A DNA stretch of 64,000 nt from Lactococcus termiticola (GTDB taxonomy: Bacteria > Bacillota > Bacilli > Lactobacillales > Streptococcaceae). A program made the translations under genes and the position numbers. The notes beneath the pieces were generated by a model, which had not been told where the DNA came from, did not search any database, and was given only the letters and a program-made list of their open reading frames with translations. Below, piece by piece: positions 26,772 through 35,412 of the stretch. The stretch is from the NCBI RefSeq assembly GCF_003116835.1, contig NZ_BFFO01000005.1, positions 1 through 64,000 on the forward strand. The letters run 5' to 3'. Numbering within the stretch: the stretch's first letter is position 1; each line of letters starts with the position of its first letter.

Positions 26772-27791
26772 CTAGTCCTTTTCTAGGCTCTCAATCGCCC
26801 CCTGAATGGTCTTGACAGCGACGATTTTCATCTTGCTGTGAATTTTTTCGGCCGATGCTTTAGCGGCGAGATAGTTGTTATTATCAGGGTTTTTATCACC
26901 TGAGTCGGGCACGAGGAAGAGCTCTGCCCCCTCATTACTAGCGGTCACGACCTTTTTGTCGACCCCACCGATTTGGCCGATGCTCCCGTCTTCATTGATG
27001 GTGCCGGTGCCGGCAATCTCGCGTCCTGCCCTCAGGTCTTTGCCGGTAATCTGGCTGTAGACCTCCAGCGTAAACATCATCCCGGCTGATGGGCCACCGA
27101 TAGCTCCAGCGTTGATCGTGACCTTGGGGTCAGTGACAACCTCGGTGTGGTCGACCAGGCTGATGCCAATGCCGGTCTTACCATTAGATAATTTGACAAA
27201 TTTACCTGTGAAATCATGCTTGGAGCCATCAATCCGGGTCACTTCGATTTTGACCGGGTCTCCGACCTTTTCGCCAGCGACTGAGTCAATCATGGCTTTA
27301 GAATTTTCAAAGCTCTTACCATTGACCGCTGTGATGGTGTCGGCAATCTGGAGTTTCCCCTTAAAGCTAGAATTGTCGGCAATGTCGAGGACATAGACCC
27401 CGCCGTACTTCATGTCATAGGGCTTGCCGGCCTGCTTAAAGGCCTGGTAGACAGCCGTATTTTGAGCCGTCTGCATGTAAAACTGGTTGACCAGATTGTA
27501 CTGCTGATTGTTGAGGCCACCAGTCAGGTCCTGGGCCGAATAAACACTGGCAAAAGGGTTAAACTGGGCGTAAATCCAGGAGAGGGCGTTGGCCTGGGAG
27601 ACGCTCACGGTCGTCAGGAAGAAATTTCCTTTATGGTCGTCTTTTTTGCCCTCAATCTGGACCATCCGGCCGACCGATTCAGTCGTGCCAGGGACTTCCA
27701 GATAATAAGGCAGGGGATAAACCAGCCCAATCACAAGCAGGATGGGCAGGACAATCCAAAGGGTCCGTTTTAATATTTTATGCTTTTTCAT
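26772..27791 (-). CDS. SepM/YlbL-type PDZ-Lon-like serine protease
   Basis: 339 aa from ATG 27791 (MKKHKILKR), with GGAG upstream. One N-terminal membrane anchor, a PDZ domain (around residues 125-200, GVYVLDIADNSSF...ITAVNGKSF) and a C-terminal Lon-type domain with Ser in GGPSAGMMFTLE and Lys in GGVDKKVVTA, forming a Ser-Lys dyad. Streptococcal SepM trims competence peptide outside the cell; here the substrate is unknown. The gene starts one base after the coaD stop. Confidence 0.92.
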   Translation of the reverse strand: MKKHKILKRTLWIVLPILLVIGLVYPLPYYLEVPGTTESVGRMVQIEGKKDDHKGNFFLTTVSVSQANALSWIYAQFNPFASVYSAQDLTGGLNNQQYNLVNQFYMQTAQNTAVYQAFKQAGKPYDMKYGGVYVLDIADNSSFKGKLQIADTITAVNGKSFENSKAMIDSVAGEKVGDPVKIEVTRIDGSKHDFTGKFVKLSNGKTGIGISLVDHTEVVTDPKVTINAGAIGGPSAGMMFTLEVYSQITGKDLRAGREIAGTGTINEDGSIGQIGGVDKKVVTASNEGAELFLVPDSGDKNPDNNNYLAAKASAEKIHSKMKIVAVKTIQGAIESLEKD

Positions 27792-27792
27792 T

Positions 27793-28287
27793 TTAGTCTC
27801 CATCGCTCGTTCGCTTAGCTTCCAAGGCCCGCTTGACCGGCTCAGGTAGCCAGTCACTCAGGTCTTGGTCAAAGTGATAGAGCTCCCGCATCCGGGTCGA
27901 ATTCAGCGCTTTGAGCTCAGGCCGGGCCATCAAAAGCAGGGTATCAAGGCCTGACATTTCCAGATTAAAATAGAACATATTTTCTTCATAAGCCAGGTCA
28001 CTAGCATCTCGGACAGAGCGGACAAGGGCCGTCACGCCCAGTTTTTCAGCTACCTTGACTGTGAGCTCAGCCTCATGGACGATGACCTTGACATTGTCAA
28101 AATCAGCCAAGGTCTCTTCCAACATGGCCCGGCGTTCTTCCGTCTTAAATAAGGGCGATTTTTGGTCATTGTTAAAAATGCCGACATAGAGGAGATCAAA
28201 GAGCTTGCTCGCCCGCTCGATAATATCTAAATGCCCCAGAGTCATGGGGTCGAAAGTCCCTGTGAATAGGCCTATTTTTTGGCTCAT
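27793..28287 (-). CDS. coaD: phosphopantetheine adenylyltransferase
   Basis: 164 aa. The [18 protein letters not shown] nucleotidyltransferase motif is at the N-terminus, with [13 protein letters not shown] and STRMREL downstream. It makes dephospho-CoA from 4'-phosphopantetheine and ATP. Located two bases after rsmD, the standard order in Firmicutes. Confidence 0.97.
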   Translation of the reverse strand: MSQKIGLFTGTFDPMTLGHLDIIERASKLFDLLYVGIFNNDQKSPLFKTEERRAMLEETLADFDNVKVIVHEAELTVKVAEKLGVTALVRSVRDASDLAYEENMFYFNLEMSGLDTLLLMARPELKALNSTRMRELYHFDQDLSDWLPEPVKRALEAKRTSDGD

Positions 28288-28289
28288 GC

Positions 28290-28832
28290 TTATTGCCTTT
28301 CGTAAATCGTAATTTTTGAGATGCCGTAGGTCTTTTGCTTGATTTGCTGGAGCTGGCCGATGCTCTCAGGAAGCTCGACAGACTTATCCGTCTCACAGAC
28401 GGCGAGTGCTTGGTCTGCCAGCAAATCCCTGGCCTGAAGAGTTTCCAGATTGGCGACAATCTGCTCTTTGGCATAGGGCGGGTCCAGAAAGAGGAGGTCA
28501 AACTGGCCTGACAGCCTTGGAATGGCCTGTTCTGCCGTGGTCTTCATCAGCTCAAACTTGCCGGATTCTTTGGTCATGGTAATATTTTCCTGGATGACCG
28601 CCTGGGCTGAGCGGTCTTTTTCAATCAAGACCGCCTGGTCACAGCCTCTGGAGACAGCCTCAATCGAGAGGCCACCCGAGCCTGCAAAAAGGTCGAGGAC
28701 ACGACCGCCCTCAAAGTACTGACCCAGCATATTAAAAATCGAGCCCTTGACCTTGTCGGTCGTGGGTCTAGTGGTCTTTCCGGCTAAGCTTTTGAGGGGC
28801 CGGCCCCCGTATTCTCCTGCGACAACTCTCAT
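28290..28832 (-). CDS. rsmD: 16S rRNA (guanine(966)-N(2))-methyltransferase
   Basis: 180 aa. [36 protein letters not shown] is the RsmD N-terminal signature; the SAM loop [15 protein letters not shown] and the catalytic [10 protein letters not shown] follow. First gene of a four-gene operon. Confidence 0.97.
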   Translation of the reverse strand: MRVVAGEYGGRPLKSLAGKTTRPTTDKVKGSIFNMLGQYFEGGRVLDLFAGSGGLSIEAVSRGCDQAVLIEKDRSAQAVIQENITMTKESGKFELMKTTAEQAIPRLSGQFDLLFLDPPYAKEQIVANLETLQARDLLADQALAVCETDKSVELPESIGQLQQIKQKTYGISKITIYERQ

Positions 28833-28850
28833 GCTTCTATTATAGCAGAT

Positions 28851-28882
28851 AAAAAAGAAAGCCTGTTGCTTAACAAGCTTTC
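28851..28882 (-). terminator. terminator after the MFS pair
   Basis: On the minus strand AAAGCTTGTT and AACAGGCTTT pair (one mismatch) around AAGC and are followed by CTTTTTT. Confidence 0.65.
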
Positions 28883-28913
28883 GCTTCCTTTCATTCTAGA
28901 AATTCTGCAACTT

Positions 28914-30137
28914 TTATTTAACAGGCCTTTCATGTCGCCTCACAGCCGTCAGTATCGGAAAGAGTCCAAGCAGAACGACGACAAAGAGCAGGCCAGCCAT
29001 CCCTGTATTGCCCAGGAAAACTGAGGCAGAGACCGAAAGCGAGCCTAGGATAGAAGCCATGGGGTTGACCACAGAAAAGGCTCCAGAATAAGTCCCGACG
29101 GCATCTCCGTCCATGAGGTCGGCTCTTAAAGCCTGTGAAAAAGGCACAAAAATCATCTCGCCCAGGGTCGCAATGACTGAAGCGACGACGAGGCCGGTAA
29201 AATCACGAAAAAGTATCGCCAGAATAAAGCCCAGGCCCTGAATGCTAATCCCAAGTCCCACGCCCCAGCTCCTCGACCAGTGCTTGGTCAGGCGGTTGAC
29301 CGTCCCCATAAAGGCAACAATCAAGGCCGTATTAATAATTAGGAAAATCGTCAGCATTCGCTGGCCGTAAATTTCAAAGCCAAAAAGATGACTAGTAATA
29401 AAGTGGTCAGAGAGATGGACTGGCAGATAATAGTCAACCTGGCCAAAAATCATCATGGTAAAAATCGAGCCAAAGCAGTAATAAAGGAAGGTGTGGTCAC
29501 GGGCCACAAAGCGGTAGGCCTTGATGATATTGCTTTCTGACTTGTGTTCAGCCGTCTTGGGGTTAAAAGACTCGTCAATAAAGAAGAAAACCAGGACAAA
29601 GCTAAGGACTTCCTCCAGCGTAATGGCAATCAAAAGCTCAAAAAGATAGTGCTTGAAGAACCAGCCAGAGATAGCTGAACCCAGCAATATCGCCACATTG
29701 ATGACCCAATATTGCAATGAATAAACAATCTTACGATTGTCAGAATCCGTCAAATCGACCATCATGGCCATGCTGGCCGTATTGTAAAAGCCCCAACCAA
29801 AGCCGAGAATCAAAAAACCGAGGTAGGTCAGCCAGGGATTAAAATACCAAGGCGAGTTAGCATAGACGGCAATCAGGCCACCCAAGCTCGTCAAAAGAGT
29901 CGCATACAGCATGATTGGCCGACGGCCCAGCCGGTCGGAGAGATGGCCAGCCCAGAGGCCGACAAAAAAGGTCACGAGGCTTGAGACCATCAGCAAAAAG
30001 CCGGTAATCCCGGCACCCAGATGCTGATTGTAATAGATGGTCATGGATGAGCCGACCGTCGAGAAGGTCAGCGTCCCGACGAAGACCATGAAAATCCGGA
30101 GCTGGATGGCCGGATGGAGTTTTCTAAAATCGTTCAT
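28914..30137 (-). CDS. MFS transporter, tandem paralogue 2
   Basis: 407 aa, about 12 membrane helices. The loop 2-3 signature GHLSDRLGRRPIM is conserved. It closely resembles the upstream neighbour in layout (SSMTIYYN near the N-terminus, FEIYGQRMLTI mid-protein). Substrate unknown; drug-efflux or peptide-like roles are possible. Starts three bases after the neighbour's stop. Confidence 0.88.
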   Translation of the reverse strand: MNDFRKLHPAIQLRIFMVFVGTLTFSTVGSSMTIYYNQHLGAGITGFLLMVSSLVTFFVGLWAGHLSDRLGRRPIMLYATLLTSLGGLIAVYANSPWYFNPWLTYLGFLILGFGWGFYNTASMAMMVDLTDSDNRKIVYSLQYWVINVAILLGSAISGWFFKHYLFELLIAITLEEVLSFVLVFFFIDESFNPKTAEHKSESNIIKAYRFVARDHTFLYYCFGSIFTMMIFGQVDYYLPVHLSDHFITSHLFGFEIYGQRMLTIFLIINTALIVAFMGTVNRLTKHWSRSWGVGLGISIQGLGFILAILFRDFTGLVVASVIATLGEMIFVPFSQALRADLMDGDAVGTYSGAFSVVNPMASILGSLSVSASVFLGNTGMAGLLFVVVLLGLFPILTAVRRHERPVK

Positions 30138-30140
30138 CTT

Positions 30141-31355
30141 TTATAAACCTTTCTCATGTCGGCGGACGGCAAGGCTGGCAAGCAGAATGCTTAGGATGGT
30201 CAGGAGGCTCATGATGGCTGAGACACCAACAGAGCCGACCCAGGCCGACAGGGAAACCAGGCCAGCAGCAATGATCGATCCGACCGGCTGGCGGATGAAG
30301 CTGGCTCCATTATAGGCCCCGATTTTCTCCGGGTCCATCAGGTCAGCCCCGATAACCTGGACGTTGGGCGTATAAATCATCTCGCCGATGGTATAGACGA
30401 CAGCGGCAATGACCATGGGCAGCCAGGTCACGGTCAAAAAGCTCAAAGCCATCCCGACCGTCATGACAACAACACCAATCTTAAAGCCGGTCAAATTCTT
30501 CCAGCCTTCTGTCAAGCGATTGACCAGGCCCATAAAGGCAACGACAATGACGCAGGCAATGATCAGGTAAATCGTAAACATCCGCTGGCCGTAGATTTCC
30601 AGGCCAAAGAGATAGAAGCTCTGAAACTGGTCGGCCAGATGAATCGGCAGATAGTTGTCAAACTGAAAAATCACGCTGATCGAGAGGATATTGGCCACAA
30701 GGAAAATCATGTAGGTCTTGTCTTTGGCGACCGTCATGTAGGCATGAAAGATGTTTTCCCGGCTGGCCTCAAAGTCCTTGGGCAGGGTCTCAGTCATCGG
30801 AAAGACGACAATCCAGAGCTCGATGAGGATGGTCGCAAGGAGGATCCAGAGGAGCTCAAAGAAATAATGCTTGAAGAGCCAGGCTCCGATGGCTGCACCA
30901 AAGATAACTGAGAGATTCTGAGCCCAGTAGTCCAGGGCAAAGACAGTCTTTCGATTGCTAGCGTCTGATAGGTCGATGATCATGGCATTGCCAGCTGTAG
31001 AAATCGAAGAAAAGCCGATGCTAATCAACATGAAGGCAAAATAGGTCGTCCAGGGATTTACGCCCAAAGGCGAATTGGAAGCCAAGGCCATGATGGCACC
31101 AAGAACCTGGAGGATCACACCACCAACGACGGCAGGCTTTCGCCCCAGGCGGTCGGCCAGGTGGCCTGCGACAAGGCCGGCAATAAAACTTGCCAGAGAC
31201 ATCAGGGCTAGCAGGAGGCCTGTCAAGGCCAGGCCCATATACATATTATAGTAGATGGTCATGGACGAAAAAACCGTCCCATAAGAAAAAGAGCCTAGGA
31301 AAACGATCACTAGGCGGAGTTGCAGATTTTTATCCAAGTCTAAAAATGACTTCAT
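30141..31355 (-). CDS. MFS transporter, tandem paralogue 1
   Basis: 404 aa, about 12 membrane helices with GHLADRLGRKPAV in loop 2-3. SSMTIYYNMYMG and LEIYGQRMFTIYLI recur in the next gene, so the two arose by duplication. Co-transcribed pairs of related MFS proteins may act as heterodimers or have split substrates, but that is inference. Confidence 0.88.
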   Translation of the reverse strand: MKSFLDLDKNLQLRLVIVFLGSFSYGTVFSSMTIYYNMYMGLALTGLLLALMSLASFIAGLVAGHLADRLGRKPAVVGGVILQVLGAIMALASNSPLGVNPWTTYFAFMLISIGFSSISTAGNAMIIDLSDASNRKTVFALDYWAQNLSVIFGAAIGAWLFKHYFFELLWILLATILIELWIVVFPMTETLPKDFEASRENIFHAYMTVAKDKTYMIFLVANILSISVIFQFDNYLPIHLADQFQSFYLFGLEIYGQRMFTIYLIIACVIVVAFMGLVNRLTEGWKNLTGFKIGVVVMTVGMALSFLTVTWLPMVIAAVVYTIGEMIYTPNVQVIGADLMDPEKIGAYNGASFIRQPVGSIIAAGLVSLSAWVGSVGVSAIMSLLTILSILLASLAVRRHEKGL

Positions 31356-31394
31356 AACTCAACAAACTCCATATCCTTAAAATAGCTTTAATCC

Positions 31395-31427
31395 ATTATA
31401 GCATAGGCCTTTAGACTATGCTATAAT
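31395..31427. promoter_or_regulatory. divergent promoter palindrome, MFS pair / YkgJ-like gene
   Basis: ATTATAGCATA (31395-31405) and TATGCTATAAT (31417-31427) are perfect inverted repeats, each containing a -10 TATAAT for one of the two divergent units. Confidence 0.6.
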
Positions 31428-31433
31428 AACAAA

Positions 31434-31919
31434 ATGGACATCGCACACTACAGGGATCTGGCCCTCCAAAAGCAGAAGGAACATCGCAAGTTTTTGGCCA
31501 GCCTCAAGAAAAAAGCACCGAAGAACATTGATAAAATCACAAAAGAAATCCACGAGGAAGTCTTTGCCGAGGTCGACTGCACCCAGTGTGCCAACTGCTG
31601 CCTGAGCCTGGGGCCACTCTTTACCGAAGCTGATATTGAGCGGATTGCCAAGTTTTTGAGGATGAAGTTGGCGGATTTTGAGGAAGAATACCTGGTCGTC
31701 GATGAAGACGGAGACAAGATTTTCAAGGGCATGCCTTGCCCATTTTTAGGCCCTGACAAGCTTTGCGACATCTACGAGGTCCGCCCCAAGGCCTGCCGAG
31801 AGTTTCCGCATACCGACCGGAAGAAGATTTATCAGATTAACCACTTGACGATCAAAAACACCGTCACCTGCCCTGCGGCTTATCTTTTTGTGGAGAAATT
31901 ACAGGAGAGGTTGAAGTAG
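31434..31919 (+). CDS. YkgJ-family cysteine cluster protein
   Basis: 161 aa. CTQCANCC near residue 45, CPFLGPDKLCDIYEVRPKACREFP near 100 and a late Cys (TVTCPAAY) make up the conserved cysteine set that binds Zn or an iron-sulfur centre. Biochemical role unknown. A family A repeat begins 18 bases after its stop. Confidence 0.9.
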   Translation: MDIAHYRDLALQKQKEHRKFLASLKKKAPKNIDKITKEIHEEVFAEVDCTQCANCCLSLGPLFTEADIERIAKFLRMKLADFEEEYLVVDEDGDKIFKGMPCPFLGPDKLCDIYEVRPKACREFPHTDRKKIYQINHLTIKNTVTCPAAYLFVEKLQERLK

Positions 31920-31936
31920 GTTAGTTTTTGCGGGAA

Positions 31937-32080
31937 ACGTTGCATTCCAGAATTGCTGGCCATCTGCAGTGAGGCCGGAAGCGAAGCCTTCGGCTTCCAT
32001 TCCTAAGTCTGGAGCCCCTTTGCGTCTCCAGACTTGCCTTTTTTCACTGCGGATGGCCAGCAATTCTTCCATTCCACTTG
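31937..32080 (+). repeat. family A compound palindrome, copy 4
   Basis: Outer arms 31949-31972 and 32044-32067 pair over 24 bp with one G-T pair. Hairpin 1 stem GAAGCC/GGCTTC lies within GGAA/TTCC, a paired change from the usual GCAA/TTGC. Hairpin 2 is AAGTCTGGAG/CTCCAGACTT. Confidence 0.9.
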
Positions 32081-32116
32081 TACTTATTTCCTCTCCCCAG
32101 AGGTCATTTTGGCCAG

Positions 32117-32253
32117 GGCGGAGCTATAGAAAACTTGGCATTCACTGTGTAAAAAGGCAAATTGGGAGACCTTAGGCTCCCAATTTAGCAATGAGACCGC
32201 AAAGCGGTCTGCTTGCGGCCACACAGGAAATGGCGAGTTTTCTGTTGCGGAGC
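32117..32253 (-). repeat. family A compound palindrome, copy 5
   Basis: Opposite orientation to the copy just upstream, so their right ends face each other. Hairpin 2 stem AAATTGGGAG/CTCCCAATTT comes first, then hairpin 1 AGACCGC/GCGGTCT. The outer arms pair with a few mismatches. Confidence 0.85.
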
Positions 32254-32323
32254 CCAGCCCCTCCTAAAAATTAACAAAAAGCCTTTTTCATTTCCTCTGG
32301 CTTTGTGATAAAATAAGAGTCAG

Positions 32324-33322
32324 ATGAAAATTTTACTCTATTTAGAAGCGGAAGAATTTCTCAGTCGCTCAGGGATTGGCCGGGCCATGAAACACCAGCA
32401 ACGGGCCCTGGACCTGATGAACATCGATTGGACCCGTGATCCAGCCGACGACTACGACATTCTCCACTTAAACACATACGGCTTCAAGGCCTGGAAACTC
32501 TTGAAGCAGGCCAAGAAGGCAGGAAAAAAGGTCATCTTCCACGGCCACTCGACCAAGGAGGACTTTCAAAACTCCTTCATCGGCTCCAATCTCATTGCCC
32601 CCCTCTTTAAGAGCTATCTGATGCACTTCTACAAGCAGGCCGACCTTATCATCACGCCGACAGATTATTCTAAGCGCCTGATTGAGGGCTACGGGATTAC
32701 CTGCCCCATCCTTCCTATTTCAAATGGGATTGACCTGGCGAAATACCAACGGGACGAAGCTAAAGAAGCCGCATTTCGTGAGCATTTTAAGATTCAAGCC
32801 GGCGAAAAGGTCGTCATCTCGGCCGGCCTCTACTTTATGAGAAAGGGCATTGATGACTTTGTCAAGGTCGCTGAAAGCATGCCTGACACCCGCTTTATCT
32901 GGTTTGGCTATCAAAACCTCTGGACGGTGCCAGCCAAGGTCAGACACCTGGTCCAAAAGGACCATCCCCAAAATGTCGAATTCCCCGGCTATATCAAGGG
33001 CGACGTCTTTGAGGGGGCAATGACGGCGGCTGACGTCTTCTTCTTCCCGTCCAGAGAAGAAACCGAGGGCATCGTCGTCCTCGAGGCCCTGGCCAGCCAA
33101 CAAAATGTGGTCGTCCGTGACATCCCGGTCTACCAGGGCTGGCTTGACCAGCAGGCGGCCAGCCTTGCGAGCGATGTGCCGGGCTTTGTCAAGGCCATCC
33201 AAGGCATTATCCATAGTGATGTCAACAAGACCCAAGCCGGCTATGCCATTGCCCAGTCCCGTTCTATTGAAACTATCGCAGAGCAGCTCAAGGCTGCCTA
33301 TGAAGAGACCATGCGTCTATAA
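32324..33322 (+). CDS. GT4 family glycosyltransferase (CpoA-like)
   Basis: 332 aa GT-B protein. HLNTYGFKAWKLLKQAKKAG, FHGHSTKEDF, PISNGIDLAKY and the donor-site E-x7-E region SREETEGIVVLEA identify GT4. Paired with a second GT4 gene, as in streptococci where CpoA adds the second sugar to glucosyl-diacylglycerol; the same glycolipid role is likely here. The sugar transferred cannot be read from the sequence. Confidence 0.85.
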   Translation: MKILLYLEAEEFLSRSGIGRAMKHQQRALDLMNIDWTRDPADDYDILHLNTYGFKAWKLLKQAKKAGKKVIFHGHSTKEDFQNSFIGSNLIAPLFKSYLMHFYKQADLIITPTDYSKRLIEGYGITCPILPISNGIDLAKYQRDEAKEAAFREHFKIQAGEKVVISAGLYFMRKGIDDFVKVAESMPDTRFIWFGYQNLWTVPAKVRHLVQKDHPQNVEFPGYIKGDVFEGAMTAADVFFFPSREETEGIVVLEALASQQNVVVRDIPVYQGWLDQQAASLASDVPGFVKAIQGIIHSDVNKTQAGYAIAQSRSIETIAEQLKAAYEETMRL

Positions 33323-33332
33323 AGGAAAAGTC

Positions 33333-34673
33333 ATGAGAATCGGTTTATTTACAGACAGTTATTTTCCACAAATCTCTGGTGTTGCGACCAGCATCCAGAC
33401 CCTCAGCATGGAGCTTGAAAAGCTCGGCCACGAGGTCCATATCTTTACGACGACTGACCCTGCCGCCGATGTCGACCATGAGCCGGACAACATCGTCCGC
33501 CTCCAGTCGATTCCTTTTGTCTCCCTAGCTGAGCGTAAGGTCGTCATCAAAGGCGTCTTTGCCGCCTATCAGATTGCCCAGGAGTATCATCTGGACATCA
33601 TCCACACCCAGACCGAGTTTGGGATGGGGATTCTGGGCAAGCTCGTCGCCCGTCAGCTCCGGGTGCCGGTCATCCACACCATGCATACCAAGTATGAAGA
33701 CTATCTGCATTATATTGCCAAGGGCCGCCTGATTCGCCCCAGCATGGTCAAATACATCATCCGGAATTTCCTGCATGGGACTCAAGGCGTGATTTGCCCG
33801 AGTGAGATGGTGCTGGATACAGTCAATAGCTACGAGGTCAGCCAGGCCAAGCGGGTCATTCCGACAGGAATTGAGATTTCAAGATTCAAGCGGGACGATA
33901 TTACTAACGCCGAAGTCGCTGAACTCCGTGAAAAGCTGGGGATTGCTGACGATGAGACCATGCTCTTGAGCCTGAGCCGGATTGCTGCTGAAAAAAACAT
34001 CCAGGCTGTGACTGCCGCCCTTCCTGAGGTTCTGGCTTCAGCCAAGGTCAAGCTGGTCATCGTCGGCGACGGACCTTTTGCAGATAATCTCAAAGAGCAG
34101 GTGGCTGAACTCGGCTTAGAGCAGCAAGTCCTCTTTACCGGCAAGGTTGAAAACAAGAAGACCGCCTACTACTACAAGGCAGCGGACTACTTCATCTCAG
34201 CTTCAACCTCTGAGACCCAGGGTCTGACCTTTCTCGAGGCCCTAGCTGCCGGCACCCGAGTGCTCGCCATCTGGAATCCTTACCTGGCTGAGCTCATTGA
34301 TGACAGTGAGTTTGGCGAGCTTTGTGATGATGAGTCCGGCCTCGCCCAGATGATGATTGATGTTTGTCAGGAGAAAAAAGCGATTGACAAGCAGAAGTTT
34401 GAAGACAAGCTCTATGAGATTTCCGCTGAAAACTTTGCTAAGCAGGTCTATCTCTTTTATCTGGATACCATTATTGATTACAATCAAAAGAAGCAACTCG
34501 AGGCCCAGCAATTTCCTGGAAATGTCGAGGACAGCATCCGTCAAATGCCTGTCGCCATCCGAAAATCCATGCGACGCGAGCAGAGTCGTGCCCGGCTTTT
34601 TGCCCGGAAAGCCACTAAACTCGCCAAAAATTGGCAGACTTATGTTAAAATAGATAAGAAGGACGCTGAATAA
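33333..34673 (+). CDS. GT4 family glycosyltransferase (diacylglycerol glucosyltransferase-like)
   Basis: 446 aa from ATG 33333 (MRIGLFTDSYFPQISGVATS), behind AAAGGAAAAG. GFGMGILG-like TEFGMGILGK, HTMHTKYEDYLHYI, PTGIEI and ETQGLTFLEALA match the 1,2-diacylglycerol 3-glucosyltransferase group, which makes the lipid anchor of lipoteichoic acid. A basic C-terminal tail (about residues 400-446) may bind the membrane. Ten bases separate it from the first glycosyltransferase. Confidence 0.9.
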   Translation: MRIGLFTDSYFPQISGVATSIQTLSMELEKLGHEVHIFTTTDPAADVDHEPDNIVRLQSIPFVSLAERKVVIKGVFAAYQIAQEYHLDIIHTQTEFGMGILGKLVARQLRVPVIHTMHTKYEDYLHYIAKGRLIRPSMVKYIIRNFLHGTQGVICPSEMVLDTVNSYEVSQAKRVIPTGIEISRFKRDDITNAEVAELREKLGIADDETMLLSLSRIAAEKNIQAVTAALPEVLASAKVKLVIVGDGPFADNLKEQVAELGLEQQVLFTGKVENKKTAYYYKAADYFISASTSETQGLTFLEALAAGTRVLAIWNPYLAELIDDSEFGELCDDESGLAQMMIDVCQEKKAIDKQKFEDKLYEISAENFAKQVYLFYLDTIIDYNQKKQLEAQQFPGNVEDSIRQMPVAIRKSMRREQSRARLFARKATKLAKNWQTYVKIDKKDAE

Positions 34674-34699
34674 GCCCCCTAACTGTGAAAGGAAATCTT

Positions 34700-34924
34700 A
34701 TGAAATCACACTTAACAACGATTATTGACCGCTTGAATCGCCTGATCGATGCGGCAGATCCAAAAGAAACCTACAATTTTGAACGTGAAGGCGAAGTCCT
34801 CTTGACCGTCAGCTACATTCCTGAAGAAGAGGCATTTTCACTGCGTTATCCAAAACAAAAAGACCCTGCACTCTTTGATGACATCGACCTTGTAGCGATT
34901 GAAATTTACGATATGCTTTATTGA
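34700..34924 (+). CDS. DUF1797 family protein (YkuJ-like)
   Basis: 74 aa from ATG 34700 (MKSHLTTIIDRLNRLI), with AAAGGAAATC upstream; an upstream ATG at 34685 has no ribosome site. VLTVSYIPEEEAFSLRYPK and FDDIDLVAIEIYDML fit the DUF1797 fold. Function unknown. A hairpin with T run (34926-34950) follows immediately. Confidence 0.88.
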   Translation: MKSHLTTIIDRLNRLIDAADPKETYNFEREGEVLLTVSYIPEEEAFSLRYPKQKDPALFDDIDLVAIEIYDMLY

Positions 34925-34925
34925 A

Positions 34926-35330
34926 AAAACTTGGGATACCCCAAGTTTTTCTGTTCTCACAGAATGTTGTTAGATATCTGCTTTTTCAGGTCGCACTATC
35001 CGAGCTTCCAGAAGCGGCGATGAGCTTAGAGACTATGGTGAAACGGCTTGAAACAGGTTCACAACTTTACATGTCCGGGGGACATTTTTTCTTTTCTCGC
35101 AGAATGTTGTTAGTTGTCAGATTTTATAGTAGGCTCGCGCTAGGCCGCTAAGTAATTACTCAAGCATAGCCTAAAAAGCCTTGATTGCCGACTAAATATC
35201 AGCAAATCCACTTGGGATACCCCAAGTTTTTCTAATCTCGCAGAATGATGTTAGATATCTGCTTTGTCATGTCGCACTATCCGTGCTTTCAGCATGCCCT
35301 GCAAAATCTTTTCAAGAGCTATATGAGTGA
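34926..35330 (+). repeat. triplicated hairpin unit
   Basis: Three copies of [terminator-like hairpin + T run + CTCGCAGAATGTTGTTAG] at about 34926-35010, 35072-35150 and 35211-35300. Hairpins 1 and 3 are identical (ACTTGGGATACCCCAAGT); hairpin 2 is ACATGTCCGGGGGACATT. Copies 1 and 3 agree over about 80 bases, including AGATATCTGCTTT and GTCGCACTATCCG. Copy 2 has diverged. No credible gene lies in 34925-35410. Confidence 0.75.
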
Positions 35331-35361
35331 TTCGAGTGATGAATCCATAATGACTTATCAA

Positions 35362-35377
35362 TGTTTCACGTGAAATT
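35362..35377. promoter_or_regulatory. parS-like site
   Basis: TGTTTCACGTGAAATT differs from the ParB-binding consensus TGTTTCACGTGAAACA only in the last two bases; the 12-bp core TTTCACGTGAAA is a perfect palindrome. It is intergenic and within about 10 kb of rnpA-yidC-khpB-rpmH. Confidence 0.65.
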
Positions 35378-35379
35378 AA

Positions 35380-35412
35380 AAAAGGCGAGAAGGCCGTCCC
35401 TCTCGTTTTTTT
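35380..35412 (-). terminator. terminator after trmN6-like gene
   Basis: On the minus strand CGAGAGGGACGGCC and TTCTCG form a hairpin followed by CCTTTTTT; T and A runs flank both sides. Confidence 0.6.

Noticed and set aside
33105-33332. 76-codon upstream extension of the second glycosyltransferase
   Set aside because: The extension overlaps the end of the first glycosyltransferase gene in another frame; ATG 33333 has the ribosome site and the family's N-terminus.
34921-35151. 76-codon frame inside the triplicated hairpin unit
   Set aside because: It crosses two terminator-like hairpins and has no ribosome site or protein-like conservation between the repeat copies.
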